Shown here piece after piece: positions 1 through 10,529 of a stretch of 64,000 bases of DNA. Source of the DNA: Azolla caroliniana (taxonomy: Eukaryota > Polypodiophyta). The notes below the pieces were generated by a model that ran no database searches, was not told the origin of the DNA, and was given only the letters and a program-made list of their open reading frames with translations. The translations under genes were made by a program, and so were the position numbers. The stretch is taken from contig JBHGNT010000013.1 in the NCBI GenBank assembly GCA_043228905.1, positions 11,470,001 to 11,534,000 of the forward strand. Reading direction: 5' to 3'. The first letter of the stretch is position 1. The number at the start of each line of letters is the position of its first letter.

Positions 1-1146
1 GATTCGTGTGTTTCCTTGGTTGTGGCCGAGAGGTGAAGTTTGGAAAGTGTCGATTAATTTTCCATCAATCAATGACTACACTCGGCACACTTGGGCGTGC
101 TTGATCTCAAAGAAGAGTGAAATCTTCGCCTGTGTCCTGAATGTGAAGAGCCTTACCAAACGGGAAAGAAACAAAAAGATCAAGTGGTTGAGGTTCAATG
201 GCGGAAAAGAGTACTTTTTTGACCAGTTCTCGAGTTATCTGCATAAGGAAGGAAGTCAGCGAGAATTCTCTTGCAGATACACACCGGAGCATAATGGTGT
301 GGCCGAACGAAAGAATCAGACGATAGAGGAAGCAGCCGGGGCTATGCTCGAGGAGAAGCATTTGACGAAATTCTATTGGGCTGAAGGTGTCAGGACAACG
401 GTATACCTGCAGAATCGGACTTCTACAAATGGAGGAGTGTCGCCACATGAGTTGTATTTTAGGAAGACATCGAATCTGGGACACTAAAGGGTGTTCGGAA
501 GCATTGCCTATGTGCATGTGCCGAAGGAGAAACGAAGTAATCTAGATGCAAAAGCTGATAAGTGCAATCTCATTGGCTACTCGGACGAGCAAAAGGGTTA
601 TCAGTGTTATAACCCCCGAACAAAAGAGGTCCTCGTAAGCTGAGATGTCATTTTTGACGAGTTGGCTTCGTGGTATTTGCCTTTGTCTCCAAACCCCAAC
701 AAGTCCATCCTGAATTCTGCGGATTAAGTTAATGAGGCCGAAATTCCTCCGCACGAAGAAGAAATCGAAACTCTGGAAAAGAGTTCGATCTCATTCCGGC
801 TAAGTGGGCTGAATGAGAGACTAAGTCGGATGAGGAGTCGATGAGTAGTGGAGACTCGAGCGTGCTGTCCCCACGCAAGGAACCGAGGAGACAGTTCACG
901 CGGAAAGAGAAGGGGAAGAAGAAGATGTTGGAATACGGCACTGACAAGGAAGAGTCGTATCGGAGCGAATCCGACTTTGGAAAGCATGAAGATGGACCTC
1001 CTGAGAAGAGGTCGGAGTCGGCCAAGAGGGATATTAAATCGGTAGAGCAGAAATTGCACCGATCAACATACTAGAAGAACCCCATAGTCTGGTATGGGTA
1101 CAAGGATTATACGGCGCATCATTATGTGTACATGAGGAAGGTGGCA
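1..1146 (+). pseudogene. Copia retrotransposon fragment, integrase core to start of RT linker
   Basis: Translation of 8-487 gives a Ty1/Copia integrase core: a DYTRHTWACL segment, then RFNGGKEYFF, YTPEHNGVAERKNQ and FYWAEGV motifs. The catalytic aspartate expected in SDNGGE is lost (FNGGKE). Homology continues beyond the stop at 485-487 through the acidic linker that precedes the RT, to about 1146. The same stretch occurs again at about 17590-18660 in C2 with scattered substitutions, so both descend from one family. The left part runs off the window. In-frame stops and frameshifts show it is dead. Confidence 0.85.
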
Positions 1147-1187
1147 ACTCGATGTTCATGACATTGTCCTCCCCTTCAATGTCGACT

Positions 1188-1825
1188 TCAAGAAGGTGCA
1201 AGTTTGTGAGGATATCGGAGATGAAAATCATGAACCACATTTGGGGCATTGAGTAAATTTTTTGTAGGCTCCCATGTGGTCTTAGAAATGGGATATCCTT
1301 TCCACAAGACTAGATACTGGAGATTTTGTCGGCTCTTGCGCGAGTCTAGAATGGTCTCGACTTCATAGTCATCCCCGGTTGCTAATGGTATAGGGGGTGG
1401 TGGCTCGATGCTTCTTCCTAGAATTGAGGATGGATGGTAGAGCTCAAGAAGAGATGCATGGAAGACATTGTGAATTCGGTAGTGTGATGGAAGAGAAAGA
1501 AGAAAAGCTACGGGGTTGACTTTGTCAACAATTTGGAACAGACCCAATTTTTTGTAGTAAAGTTTGTTGCATGGACGATAAGTTTGAGTATGCTATCGTA
1601 ATAGCCAGACCATGTCGCCGACTTTAAAACTAGGTGCATCCCGCCGATGTCAATCAACCTTCTCTTTGTGTCGGTCTTGAGCAATGAAGAGTTCGAGGGA
1701 TAGGTCATGGTGCACTTCTTTCATCAAGCGAGCTCGTTCTTCAACAGATGGATTCATAGAACCAGCAGGGATAGCTATTGTTAAAGCATGGATGGAACCT
1801 ATAGTTTGCTAAGAAGGGTGTTATG
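1188..1825 (-). pseudogene. Ty3/gypsy fragment: integrase C-terminus plus chromodomain
   Basis: On the minus strand 1188-1547 encodes the end of a gypsy integrase (FLLSLPSHYRIHNVFHASLL) followed by a chromodomain-like segment (VETILDSRKSRQNLQYLVLW, then GYPISKTTWEP). Upstream to about 1790 the frame is broken but integrase tail sequence is still readable (ERARLMKEVHHDLS, FIAQDRHKEK). It is a different lineage from G1, whose tail reads YLVDWVSYSPSERTWEP. The fragment is cut sharply by the G1 LTR at 1826, and its continuation does not reappear beyond the other G1 LTR. Confidence 0.8.
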
Positions 1826-2270
1826 TGTCATGATATGGCAAGACTTGAACCCATGACCTTATGGTATATGGGTCGAGCTCTTAACCATCACACCATCTAT
1901 TGTAATTCATAAGATATTATTTTCATTTATGTTTTATTATAAGAAAGTAATGTATATTCCAGATTTCTCTGGAACATTCTAGAAGTTTCAGGATTACTCC
2001 TGACAACACTATAAAAGAAGGCACTAGGCATTATGTTGAACCAAATTGGTTCAACCCCAGTCTTAAGCCTCTTAGCCGCTTTGTACTTATCTTTTCACAT
2101 AATATATTAGCTACTGTCGTCATCTTTCTCTCTCTCTCATCCTCGCTATCTCTCTCTCTCCTCTTCTCACTTCCTCTCTCGGGAATCTCATGAAATCCCG
2201 TCTTCTTAGTACTAATAGTACTTCCCTTCTTAGTACTAATTCCATCTCCGCTTTAGTACTATTCCTGACA
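1826..2270 (+). repeat. G1 5' LTR
   Basis: It is 445 bp, TG...CA bounded, and the partner of 7137-7581. Its first about 70 bp on the minus strand look tRNA-derived, with a B-box-like GGGTTCAAGTC and an A-box-like TGATGGTTAAGAG. A TATA box is at 2010-2017. CT-rich runs and several TAGTACTA palindromes occupy U5. Confidence 0.95.
2010..2054 (+). promoter_or_regulatory. G1 core promoter and predicted RNA 5' end
   Basis: TATAAAAG lies at 2010-2017. The block AAATTGGTTCAA starts at 2043, 33 bp from the first T of the TATA box, where transcription should start. It forms the right half of a near-perfect palindrome (TTGAACCAA, A, TTGGTTCAA). G2 has TATAAAT at 22364 with CCAATTCGGTTCAA 31 bp on. The G4 LTR has TATATAAA at 54817 with CCATTCTGGTTCAA 30 bp on. 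The start site itself is inferred. Confidence 0.65.
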
Positions 2271-2284
2271 GTTTGAACCAATTT
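2271..2284 (+). other. Putative self-priming primer-binding site of G1
   Basis: No TGG-initial tRNA complement follows the LTR. Instead TTGAACCAATTT at 2273-2284, two bases inside the LTR end, is the exact 12-nt reverse complement of AAATTGGTTCAA at 2043-2054, the predicted RNA 5' end. This is the geometry of Tf1-type self-priming. G2 has the same offset with its own complementary pair. Confidence 0.6.
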
Positions 2285-2343
2285 TTCCTTTCCTCCAGCC
2301 TACTTGTCGTTCTCCCTCATCCTCCTACCCTTTTCCCTATACT

Positions 2344-3501
2344 ATGGCTACTGTTAGTGCCCAAGAATATCAATCAGTTTTCTCCGAGTTACAGTGCCTA
2401 AAAGAAAAGTTTGTTGCCCTGGAACAAGAAAACCAACGGTTGATAGGGGATCTGCAACAAATCGCTCTCGAAAAACAACAAACGCAACAACAACATGGGG
2501 AGTTAGCATTACGGGTACAACAACTCGAAGCAGCGTTGCAACAACAAGGATCAAGTCCCCAAGGATTTCATAAAGAGCCCAAGATTGGACTTCCTGTGAA
2601 ATTTGATGGAACGCGATCGCAATTCTGGGGATTCCTTAATCAGGTACGCTTAGTCATCCAGATGCATCCTTCCCGATATCCCACTGATGCATCTCGAGTC
2701 GGCCTAATAGGCACGTTACTTAGTGGCTCAGCCTTGGCATGGTTCGCTCCACTTCTAGAAAAACAATCACCCTTGCTTAATAACTTTGAAGATTTTATTG
2801 GTGAGTTTAAAGCCTGCTTTGGAGATACCGACATCATCAGGACGGCGATCAACAAGATCCGAAGATTGCGTCAAGGTGATCGTCCAGCCTCTGCCTACGC
2901 GGCGGATTTCCGTCTACTCGCCTCAAATATTCCCTGGGATGATCAGGCCCTCATGGAGCAGTTTCGCTACGGCTTGCGCAATGATGTCAAAGATCTGCTT
3001 TTAACCTTCCCCGAAGAACCAAAGTCTCTTACGGAGGCAATCAGTCGAGCGGTCCGATGCGACAACCGCCTTTTCGAACGGCGTTTGGAGCGTCAGTTAC
3101 AAATACCACGCTCTCGGCCGGAACCCACATATGCCTCAGTCACGGCTAAACCATTTGCACGCGATGTACCTCAAGCCAATATTCCGACACCGATGGAGAT
3201 CGACACCATGCGTCGACGTGGCCCGTTATCGGAAGAAGAAAAACAACGACGACGTGCCAATCGATTATGCCTTTATTGCGGTGGACCAGGGCATATCGCC
3301 ATCAATTGTCCCCATAGGCCAAGAAGACAGGTAAATCAAATCGTCGCCTGTACTAAACCCGAGTCAATTCTTCCCTTCGGAGTGTCTGATAGTATTAATA
3401 GTACTAATAGAGTGTCAGATAGTATTCATAGTACTAATAGCCCAAGTATCTCAAACAAATTTGAAATCCTTAGTCAATTAGATGAAGAGTTAAACGATTG
3501 A
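2344..3501 (+). CDS. gag: G1 gag polyprotein
   Basis: The frame is open for 385 codons. Residues about 10-75 form a glutamine-rich coiled coil (LEQENQRL). A Ty3-type gag core follows: KIGLPVKFDGTRSQFWGFL, then SRYPTDASRVGLIGTLL, and TFPEEPKSLTEAISRAVR at about 220-240. A CCHC zinc knuckle reads CLYCGGPGHIAINC. The start is the first ATG after the leader and is matched by ATGGCAACTGTTAGCG in G2. It would form the virus-like particle shell in the cytoplasm. It ends in TGA just after the heptamer GTTAAAC, from which pol could be reached by a -1 shift. Gag is intact and the least damaged part of the element. Confidence 0.92.
   Translation: MATVSAQEYQSVFSELQCLKEKFVALEQENQRLIGDLQQIALEKQQTQQQHGELALRVQQLEAALQQQGSSPQGFHKEPKIGLPVKFDGTRSQFWGFLNQVRLVIQMHPSRYPTDASRVGLIGTLLSGSALAWFAPLLEKQSPLLNNFEDFIGEFKACFGDTDIIRTAINKIRRLRQGDRPASAYAADFRLLASNIPWDDQALMEQFRYGLRNDVKDLLLTFPEEPKSLTEAISRAVRCDNRLFERRLERQLQIPRSRPEPTYASVTAKPFARDVPQANIPTPMEIDTMRRRGPLSEEEKQRRRANRLCLYCGGPGHIAINCPHRPRRQVNQIVACTKPESILPFGVSDSINSTNRVSDSIHSTNSPSISNKFEILSQLDEELND
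3489..3495 (+). promoter_or_regulatory. Candidate -1 ribosomal frameshift heptamer (GTTAAAC)
   Basis: In the gag frame the bases read G TTA AAC, followed by GAT TGA. Pol is open in the -1 frame from just here (CGA TTG AGT CCA). GUUAAAC is a known functional -1 slippery heptamer in nidoviruses. G2 keeps the site as GTTAAAT at 23792-23798 in the same position before its gag stop. A downstream stimulatory structure was not computed. Confidence 0.45.
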
Positions 3502-6500
3502 GTCCAGCCAAAATAGGAGCCGTTTGGTTGGATAGTAGCCCTAAATCTGTACAACCCATTAGTGGTTCCATTCCTTCCAAGCAAGTTAGCAATGTGTTCC
3601 TAGCCCAAGTCATTGTTAGTACTAAAAGTACTCCCCTAGTACCCGTCCTAGCACTCTTAGATTCCGGAGCTAATTCTTGTTTCATGGATCGAAATTTTGC
3701 CCAAGCTTCTCAGATATCCCTAAGAAAACTTCCTTGTCCCGCATCTGTAGTAGTCATTGATGGTCGTCCCATTGCTTCCGGGAATATTGTAGAAGAATCA
3801 GAACCCATTCAAGTTGTCCTAGGTAGTTTTGTGTGTGTAATATCATTTAATATAATTAGTAGTCCAGAGCATCCCATTGTCCTAGGATTACCTTGGTTTG
3901 AATTACATAATCTAGCCATAGATTGGAGAACAAGAGAAGTCCGATATCGACCACCCCAAGAATCTACTCACCGAGTTTCGACCATTTCACTCCATCAATT
4001 ACACGAAGAAGGACACAAGGAGGCAATGTTCCTATTTGCAATATCAGTACATCCTTCCAACACTATTAAGAAGGACTCCTCAGTACAACTTCCGGCAAAA
4101 TATCATCCTTATGCCGATGTATTTGACAAGGTAAAAGCCGGTACCCTTCCTCATCACCGTCCCTATGACTGTCCCATTGATTTACAACCAGGAACCGAGC
4201 CACCATGGGGACCAATTTACAACTTGTCACCCACCGAGTTAGAAGTCCTTCGAGCCTACATAGAGGAAAACTTGGCAAGTGGGTTCATCCGTCATTCGAG
4301 ATCTCCGGCCGGTGCACCCATCTTCTTTGTCAAGAAGAAAGATGGCTCACTTCGTCTCGTCGTTGATTACCGCGGATTGAATAAGGTCACCATCCGGAAT
4401 AGGTATGCACTTCCTCTTATATCAAGTCTTTTAGAGCGAGTTAATGGTGCCAAGTGTTTTACCAAAATCGATCTACGAGGAGCGTATAACCTCGTGCGGA
4501 TCCGACCGGGAGATGAATGGAAGACTGCCTTTCGCATGCGGTATGGGCATTTTGAGTATACTGTTATGCCGTTCGGCCTAACCAATGCACCCGCAGTCTT
4601 CCAACACATGGCAAATGATATATTCAGAGACCTCTTGGATATCTGTTTGATCATCTATCTTGATGATCTATTGATTTATTCGAAGACCCAGGAAGGGCAC
4701 GATTCTCATGTACTATTAGTACTAAAGCGACTCCGTGAGAATGGTCTTTATGCCAAGCTAGAAAAATGTAGCTTTGACTGCAAGCAAGTGGAATTTCTAG
4801 GCTACGTCATTTCCTCAAAGGGCATCGCCATGGATCCAGCTAAAGTCCAAACTGTACTAGAGTGGCAAATTCCACGGTCGGTACAAGATGTACAATGTTT
4901 TCTAGGTTTTGCTAATTTCTACCGTAAGTTTATACAGGATTACTCGAAGATTATCTTACCCCTCACACAACATACGAAGAAGGGCCAAGCATTTCTTTGG
5001 TCCGTTGAAGTAGATATGGCTTTTCGGCATCTTAAGAAAGCCTTTACATCAGCACCGATTCTAGCTCATGTGGATACTAGCAAACCATTCATCATGGAGG
5101 CCGATGCTTCAGATTTCGCCCTCGGTAGCATCCTTTCTCAACAAGGAGATAAAGAAGAGTTGCATCCGGTGGCTTTCCATTCACGCAAATTCGATGTTGT
5201 GGAAATCAACTACGAAATACATGACAAGGAGTTATTAGCCATCGTGGATTCATTTGTGCAATGGTGGCATTTCTTAGAGGGCTCTCCACATCAGGTCGTT
5301 GTCTTTAGTGATCATAAAAATCTTGCTTATTTCCAGAACGCTCGCATACTAAATCGACGGCAAGCTCGGTGGGCGCAATTCCTCACGCGTTTTGACTTCA
5401 AAATCACATATCGACCGGGGAAGCAGCAAGGAAAAGCAAATGCACTATCACGGCGTTCATATCTTGCACCCCGTCCTGGTGATCCAACATTTGATAATCA
5501 AAAGCAAGTAATCTTGGGACCAACACGATTGCACACGACGCAGATTTTTCACACCCCGATGGATTCATGGATTACCGATGACATACGTGCAAACTTGAAG
5601 ACGGATAATTTTGCTCAAGACATCCTGGCGCACATTGATACTTCTCGGGCATCCTGTTCTCAGTCTCAACAACCAGGTATTGACTACCGACAATTCGAAT
5701 ATCATGATGGTTTGTTATTCTTTAAAAAGCGCGTATATGTCCCCGATTGCTCCCGTCGCCTTCAAATCGTCCAACATTGTCACGACACCCATACGGCGGG
5801 ACATTTCGGTAGTATTAAGACGTTGGAGCTAGTGCAGCGATCTTTTTGGTGCCCCCACATGCGTCGTTTTGTCGACGACTACGTTCGGACCTATGATGCT
5901 TGCTGCCGAGCAAAGATGCCACGACACCATCCATATGGCTTGTTGGAACCCTTACCGATTCCAAGTAAGCCATGGCAGTCTATTTGTCTTGATTTTATCA
6001 CAGATCTGCCGGTCTCGCAGGGGTTCGATGCTATCTTAACCATCGTCGATCGATATACGAAGATGGCACATTTTGTTTCATGTACTAAGGCCATCACTAG
6101 TGAGGAAACCGCCGCCCTAGTCATGCGTGAGGTATTTCGGCATCATGGCCTCCCAGACAGTATCATCAGTGACCGAGGACCGCAATTTGTCTCCAAATTT
6201 TGGCAGCATCTCTTCAAGATGCTCAAGGTCTCTTGCAACCTCTCCTCCGGCTACCATCCTCAGACCGATGGGTAGACAGAACGAACAAACCAAACGCTAG
6301 AGCAATATCTCCGGTGTTTCCTGAGTTATCAACAGGACGATTGGGCCGAGATTCTCCACTTTGCGGAGTTTGCCTATAATAATGTTGTTCACTCCTCGAC
6401 TCGAGTCTCCCCATTCTATGCTTATACCGGTTCTCATCCTCGCTGGTCGGTGATCGACACCCCGGAGCTACCTACCAATCCTCGTGCCGGGGATCATTTA

Positions 6501-7125
6501 GAGAGACTACGCAAGATCCAGACAGATCTCTCGACTCATCTTCGTCATGCTCAACAGACACAGAAGACTTACGCGGATCGTCATTGGCTTCCCTCCTCTT
6601 TTGCCATTGGAGATCGAGTATGGCTCTTACGTCGTCAAATCAAGACTACTCGACCGTGCGACAAGTTGGATTATCGACGACTCGGTCCTTCGTCACATCA
6701 AGACTACTCGACCGTGCGACAAGTTGGATTATCGACGACTCGGTCCTTTCTGTATTACGGGTAAAGTTAATGATGTAACATTTCGCCTTGATCTCCCTCC
6801 AGTGCTTCAGATACATACGGTTTTCCATTGTTTTCTTCTTGAACCTTATAAAGCAAACACCATTCTCGATCGTGTTACACCACCGCCGCCCCCGCTGGAG
6901 TTGGACGCCGGCCCGGAGTATGAAGTTGCTGCCATCCTCGATTCCAAACTTATTCGCAACAAACTTTATTATTTGGTCGATTGGGTTAGTTATAGTCCGA
7001 GTGAACGCACTTGGGAACCCGTCGAGCATGTTGCCAATGCTCAGGATCTGCTTGCTGATTTCCAAACCCAATCGACTAAACCCGGTCCGCAATCAGCGCC
7101 GACTCGTTCCATTTGTTGTCGTTAA
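3498..7125 (+). pseudogene. pol: G1 pol: protease, RT, RNase H, integrase, chromodomain (one stop, one frameshift)
   Basis: Pol starts in the -1 frame relative to gag. In order: aspartic protease (VLALLDSGANSCFMD), RT ([33 protein letters not shown], catalytic IIYLDDLLIYS at about 4650-4680), RNase H (EADASDFALGSILSQ), integrase zinc finger (H-H then CRAK), integrase core (LDFITDLP, IVDRYTKMAHF, ISDRGPQFVSKFW), and a C-terminal chromodomain near 6920-7070 (YEVAAILDSK, then DWVSYSPSERTWEP). A TAG at 6273-6275 follows HPQTDG, where a glutamine codon is expected, consistent with a C-to-T change. A 58-bp tandem duplication at 6641-6756 then shifts the frame. Chromodomains in this family direct integration to marked chromatin. 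The protein is not expressible at full length. Confidence 0.92.
6641..6756 (+). repeat. 58-bp tandem duplication in G1 integrase tail
   Basis: The segment beginning CAAGACTACTCGACCGTG at 6641 is repeated at 6699. The 58-bp period is not a multiple of three, so the duplication alone destroys the frame before the chromodomain. G2 has a single copy at the equivalent place (about 26985-27030), so this is a later event in G1. Confidence 0.9.
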
Positions 7126-7136
7126 GGGGGAGATAG
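7124..7136 (+). other. G1 polypurine tract
   Basis: AAGGGGGAGATAG directly precedes the 3' LTR, in the position used to prime plus-strand DNA synthesis. G2 has AAAGGGCGGGATAG before 27398. Confidence 0.8.
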
Positions 7137-7581
7137 TGTCATGATATGGCATGACTCGAACCCATGAACTTATGGTATATGGGTCGAGCTCTTAACCATC
7201 ACACCATCTATTGTAATTCATAGGATATTATTTTCATTTATGTTTTATTATAAGAAAGTAATGTATATTCCAGATTTCTCTGGAACATTCTAGAAGTTTC
7301 AGGATTACTCCTAACAACACTATAAAAGAAGGCACTAGGCATTATGTTGAACCAAATTGGTTCAACGCCAGTCTTAAGCCTCTTAGTCGCTTTGTACTTA
7401 TCTTTTCACATAATATATTAGCTACTGTCATCATCTTTCTCTCTCTCTCATCCTCACTATCTCTCTCTCTCCTCTTCTCACTTTCTCTCTCGGGAATCTC
7501 ACGCAGTCCCGTCTTCTTAGTACTAATAGTACTTCCCTTCTTAGTACTAATTCCATCTCTACTTTAGTACTATTCCTGACA
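7137..7581 (+). repeat. G1 3' LTR
   Basis: It is 445 bp, the same length as the 5' LTR, with few substitutions and no indels that change the length. It ends CCTGACA at 7581, immediately followed by the minus-strand Copia RNase H of C1. Confidence 0.95.
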
Positions 7582-10453
7582 GCGGCGTCGTAACAACTAC
7601 ATATTCCACTTCGGTCGTTGAGGTGGCTGTGCACTCCTGAAGTTTCGACTTCCACGAGATTGCTCCATTGCCGAATTTGAAACAATATCCGGTTGTTGAT
7701 TTCCGACTATCCACGCAGTCGGCGAAGTCCGAGTCGGTGTAACAGACTACGCTTGAGGTTGATTTCGGGCCAAAAAGAATGCCATGGTCTTTGGTGCCAG
7801 CTAGATATGTGAACACATGCTTGACTACGTTCCAGTGCGATCGGCTTGGGTTGTGCATGAATCTGTTGACGACTCCTACGGTGTGAGAAATATTAGGCCG
7901 TGTCGTGACCATCGTGTACATAAGGGAGGTGAGTGCCGGTGCATACGGTACCGACTTCATATCTTCCCCCTCCGAACCGGATGTCGGGCAGTCTCGTTGA
8001 GACAGCCGAAGGTTAATGGGGGGTGGGGTTGAAGCAGACTTGGCCGAGTGCATGTTGAAGCGTTCCAAGACACGTTCGATGTAGTCAGTTTGAGACAAGA
8101 AAAGTTGTCATGTATCGCGATGCCTACTGATCTTCATACCGAGTATGTGTCTTGCTGGACCGAGGTCCTTCATGGCAAACTTCAACTGCAGTTTTCGAAC
8201 GAGTTCGGTGAGCTCTCCGGCATGTCGGCCGGAGAGTAGCATGTCGTCCACGTAAATGATGAGGAAGACGGGAGACCCGTCTTGAGCTATTTTGATGAAG
8301 AGACAGTGGTCCTCATCGCTCTTGGAGAAGCCAACCGACTGGATGAAGTCGTCGAACTTCTTCTACCATTGTTGGGGTGCCTGTTTCAGGCTGTATAAAC
8401 TCTTCTTGAGTCGGCAGACTAGATGTTCCTAGTCGGATGCCACAAAGCCTCTCGACTGCTCCATATAGATTTCCTCCTGTAGGTCACCGTGGAGGAATGC
8501 CGATTTTACATCTAGCTGAATCAGCTCCAAGTTGTCGGCGGCCACAACGCCGAGCATGAAATGAACGGTTGTCATTTTCACCACTGGTGAAAAGATTTCG
8601 TCGAAGTCGACGCCATATTCTTGTCGAAATCTCTTCGCAACTAATCTGGCCTTGTACTTTGGGTTGGTCGAGTCGGACGTCTCTTTTAGTCGATAGACCC
8701 ACTTACACGGAAGAGCACGTCGATTCTCCGGTAATTCGACCAAGTCCCAAGTCTTGTTTGCGCGAATGGAGTGCATTTCCGACTCCATCGCTAGATGCCA
8801 GGTGGTTGAGTCGGCAGATGCCGATGCTTCTTTGTAAGACGTCGGTTCGCCGACGTCGGTAAAGAAAATTCCGGGAGAGTACCTTTCCGGAGGTTGCGAC
8901 AATCTCTCGGATCTTTGAGGTATGACTGGACTTGTCGTTCTAGGTATAGGTGTAGGATGGTCGAAAGCTGAGCCATTTGGCTGTGCTAAATCGGTGGATT
9001 CAGGACGGGAGGTGTCAGTTACCCGTGAAACCGATCTCCTATTGTGGGCTAGGCCTTCATGAAGGGTTGGCACTTCGGAAAATATTACCCTTCGGACTTC
9101 AATAGGCCTTTCAGCCGTTTTATGCATAGCCAACTCGTTGAACACGACGTCCGAACTTCGGACGATTTGTCTGTGCTCGGGATCCCAGAGTCGGTATCCG
9201 ATCTCGCCGTCAGGTCCATATCCAAGGAAAACGCATTTGGTTGATCTTGGTTCGAGTTTCCGGTGGTCGTCTTTCGGTATGAGGGCATACGCCTCGCAGC
9301 CGAAGATCCTCAGCTTGTCATAATTCGGCTTACTGCTGATCCATGTTTCCTGAGGTATTTTAAGTCCTAGAGGTCTACTTGGCGACATATTTATTATGTG
9401 TACTGCCGTAAGTAGAGCCTCTGCCCAGAAGCCATCCGACAGTCCGGAGTGTTGGAGCATGGATACTATGCGTTCTTGAATCGTTCGATTCATGCGTTCA
9501 ACAATTCCGTTCTGCTCCGGACTATAAGGTGGCGTATATTCACATCGAATGCCGCGTTCTCGGCAAAATTTGACGAATTCGTCAGATTTGAATTCTCCTC
9601 CATTATCGGTTTGGAGACATTTTAGTTTCTGATCGGTCTGGTTTTCGACCATTGCAAGCCATTCAGAGAAGATTGAGAACACTCGATCTTTGGTTCTAAT
9701 GGGGTAAGCCCACACCTTTCGAGTCGAGTCGTCGATAAAACTAACGAAGTACGAAGCACCGCCGAGAGACTGATGTGGCATCGGGCCATAGACATCCGAG
9801 TGGACCAAATCGAGGGGACTTGATTCTCTTGGTGCTGATGTCGGGTGTGATGTGGCTACCTGTTTGCCGTACTAGCAATGCTCGTAGAATTGGTGATCCA
9901 AGAAGGAGAGCTTGGGGATGTAACCAGCTCTTGATAGGTGCGTTATGCCGACCTTGCTGAGGTGTCCAAGTTGTCCGTGTCATAATGATGACACGGGGAT
10001 ATCAACCAAAAACAAGTCACCCTCTTTGAGTGTGACATATAAAGGGTACAAAGAGTGTACCTTTGGTCCTCGAGCAAGCAGGAGGTTCCCTTTGTGGAGT
10101 GTCCACCCTCATGATGAGAACTCGGCACAGATGCCGGCTTCATCAAGTTGTTCAACTGAGATCAAGGGTCTTGAAAGCTCAAGAACGTGTCAGACGTTGT
10201 GTAGTACGAGTGTAGAGCCACCCGAAAGGTTGAGCTCTACGGTGCCGATTCCGATTATAGCATAGTGTTGCGAGTTCCCGACTTGAACTGAGTCGGAGTG
10301 CTGGTTTGAGTATTGCTGAAACTGAGATCGATGAGGTGTCACATTATACGATGCGCCCGAGTCCAGGAGCCATGTGCTCGATTCCTCAGTCGTAAGCAGA
10401 ACTTTTGATTCGATTGGGTTCTCTATGGACAGTATGTTCGGGTCGGTCGTCAA
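7582..10453 (-). pseudogene. pol: C1 Copia pol: protease, integrase, RT, RNase H
   Basis: Minus strand. Protease is at 10190-10453 (TWLLDSGASYNVTPH). Integrase and the first half of RT are in a single open frame, 9808 to 8429: MVHSDVYGPMPHQSLG, FIDDSTRKVWAYPI, QTDNGGEF, YTPPYSPEQNGIVERMNRT, then ANKTWDLVELP, CKWVYRLK and LIQLDVKSAFLHGDLQEEIY. A stop near 8429 separates this from the catalytic YVDD, still visible at about 8235-8250. RNase H (8098-7582) shows CYTDSDFADCVDSRKSTTGY and ends at STTEVEY, cut by the G1 LTR. The 459-codon open frame indicates moderate age. Confidence 0.92.
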
Positions 10454-10529
10454 AATTTCGGCTGAAGAGCCGACGTAGTTGACCTCCTCATACCGGCTAC
10501 TCTTGTGATCCGCTCTCTGAGCTTTGTCG

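Larger units (their letters stand above)
1826..7581 (+). mobile_element. G1, Ty3/gypsy (chromovirus-type) LTR retrotransposon
   Basis: Two 445-bp LTRs starting TGTCATGATATGGC and ending CCTGACA enclose gag and pol in the order gag, protease, RT, RNase H, integrase, chromodomain. The LTRs differ at only a few sites, pointing to recent insertion. Flanks are ttatg on the left and gcggc on the right, so there is no target-site duplication. The left flank is a minus-strand gypsy fragment and the right flank a Copia RNase H, so a rearrangement has replaced at least one flank. Gag is open; pol has one premature stop and one frameshift. Confidence 0.95.
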
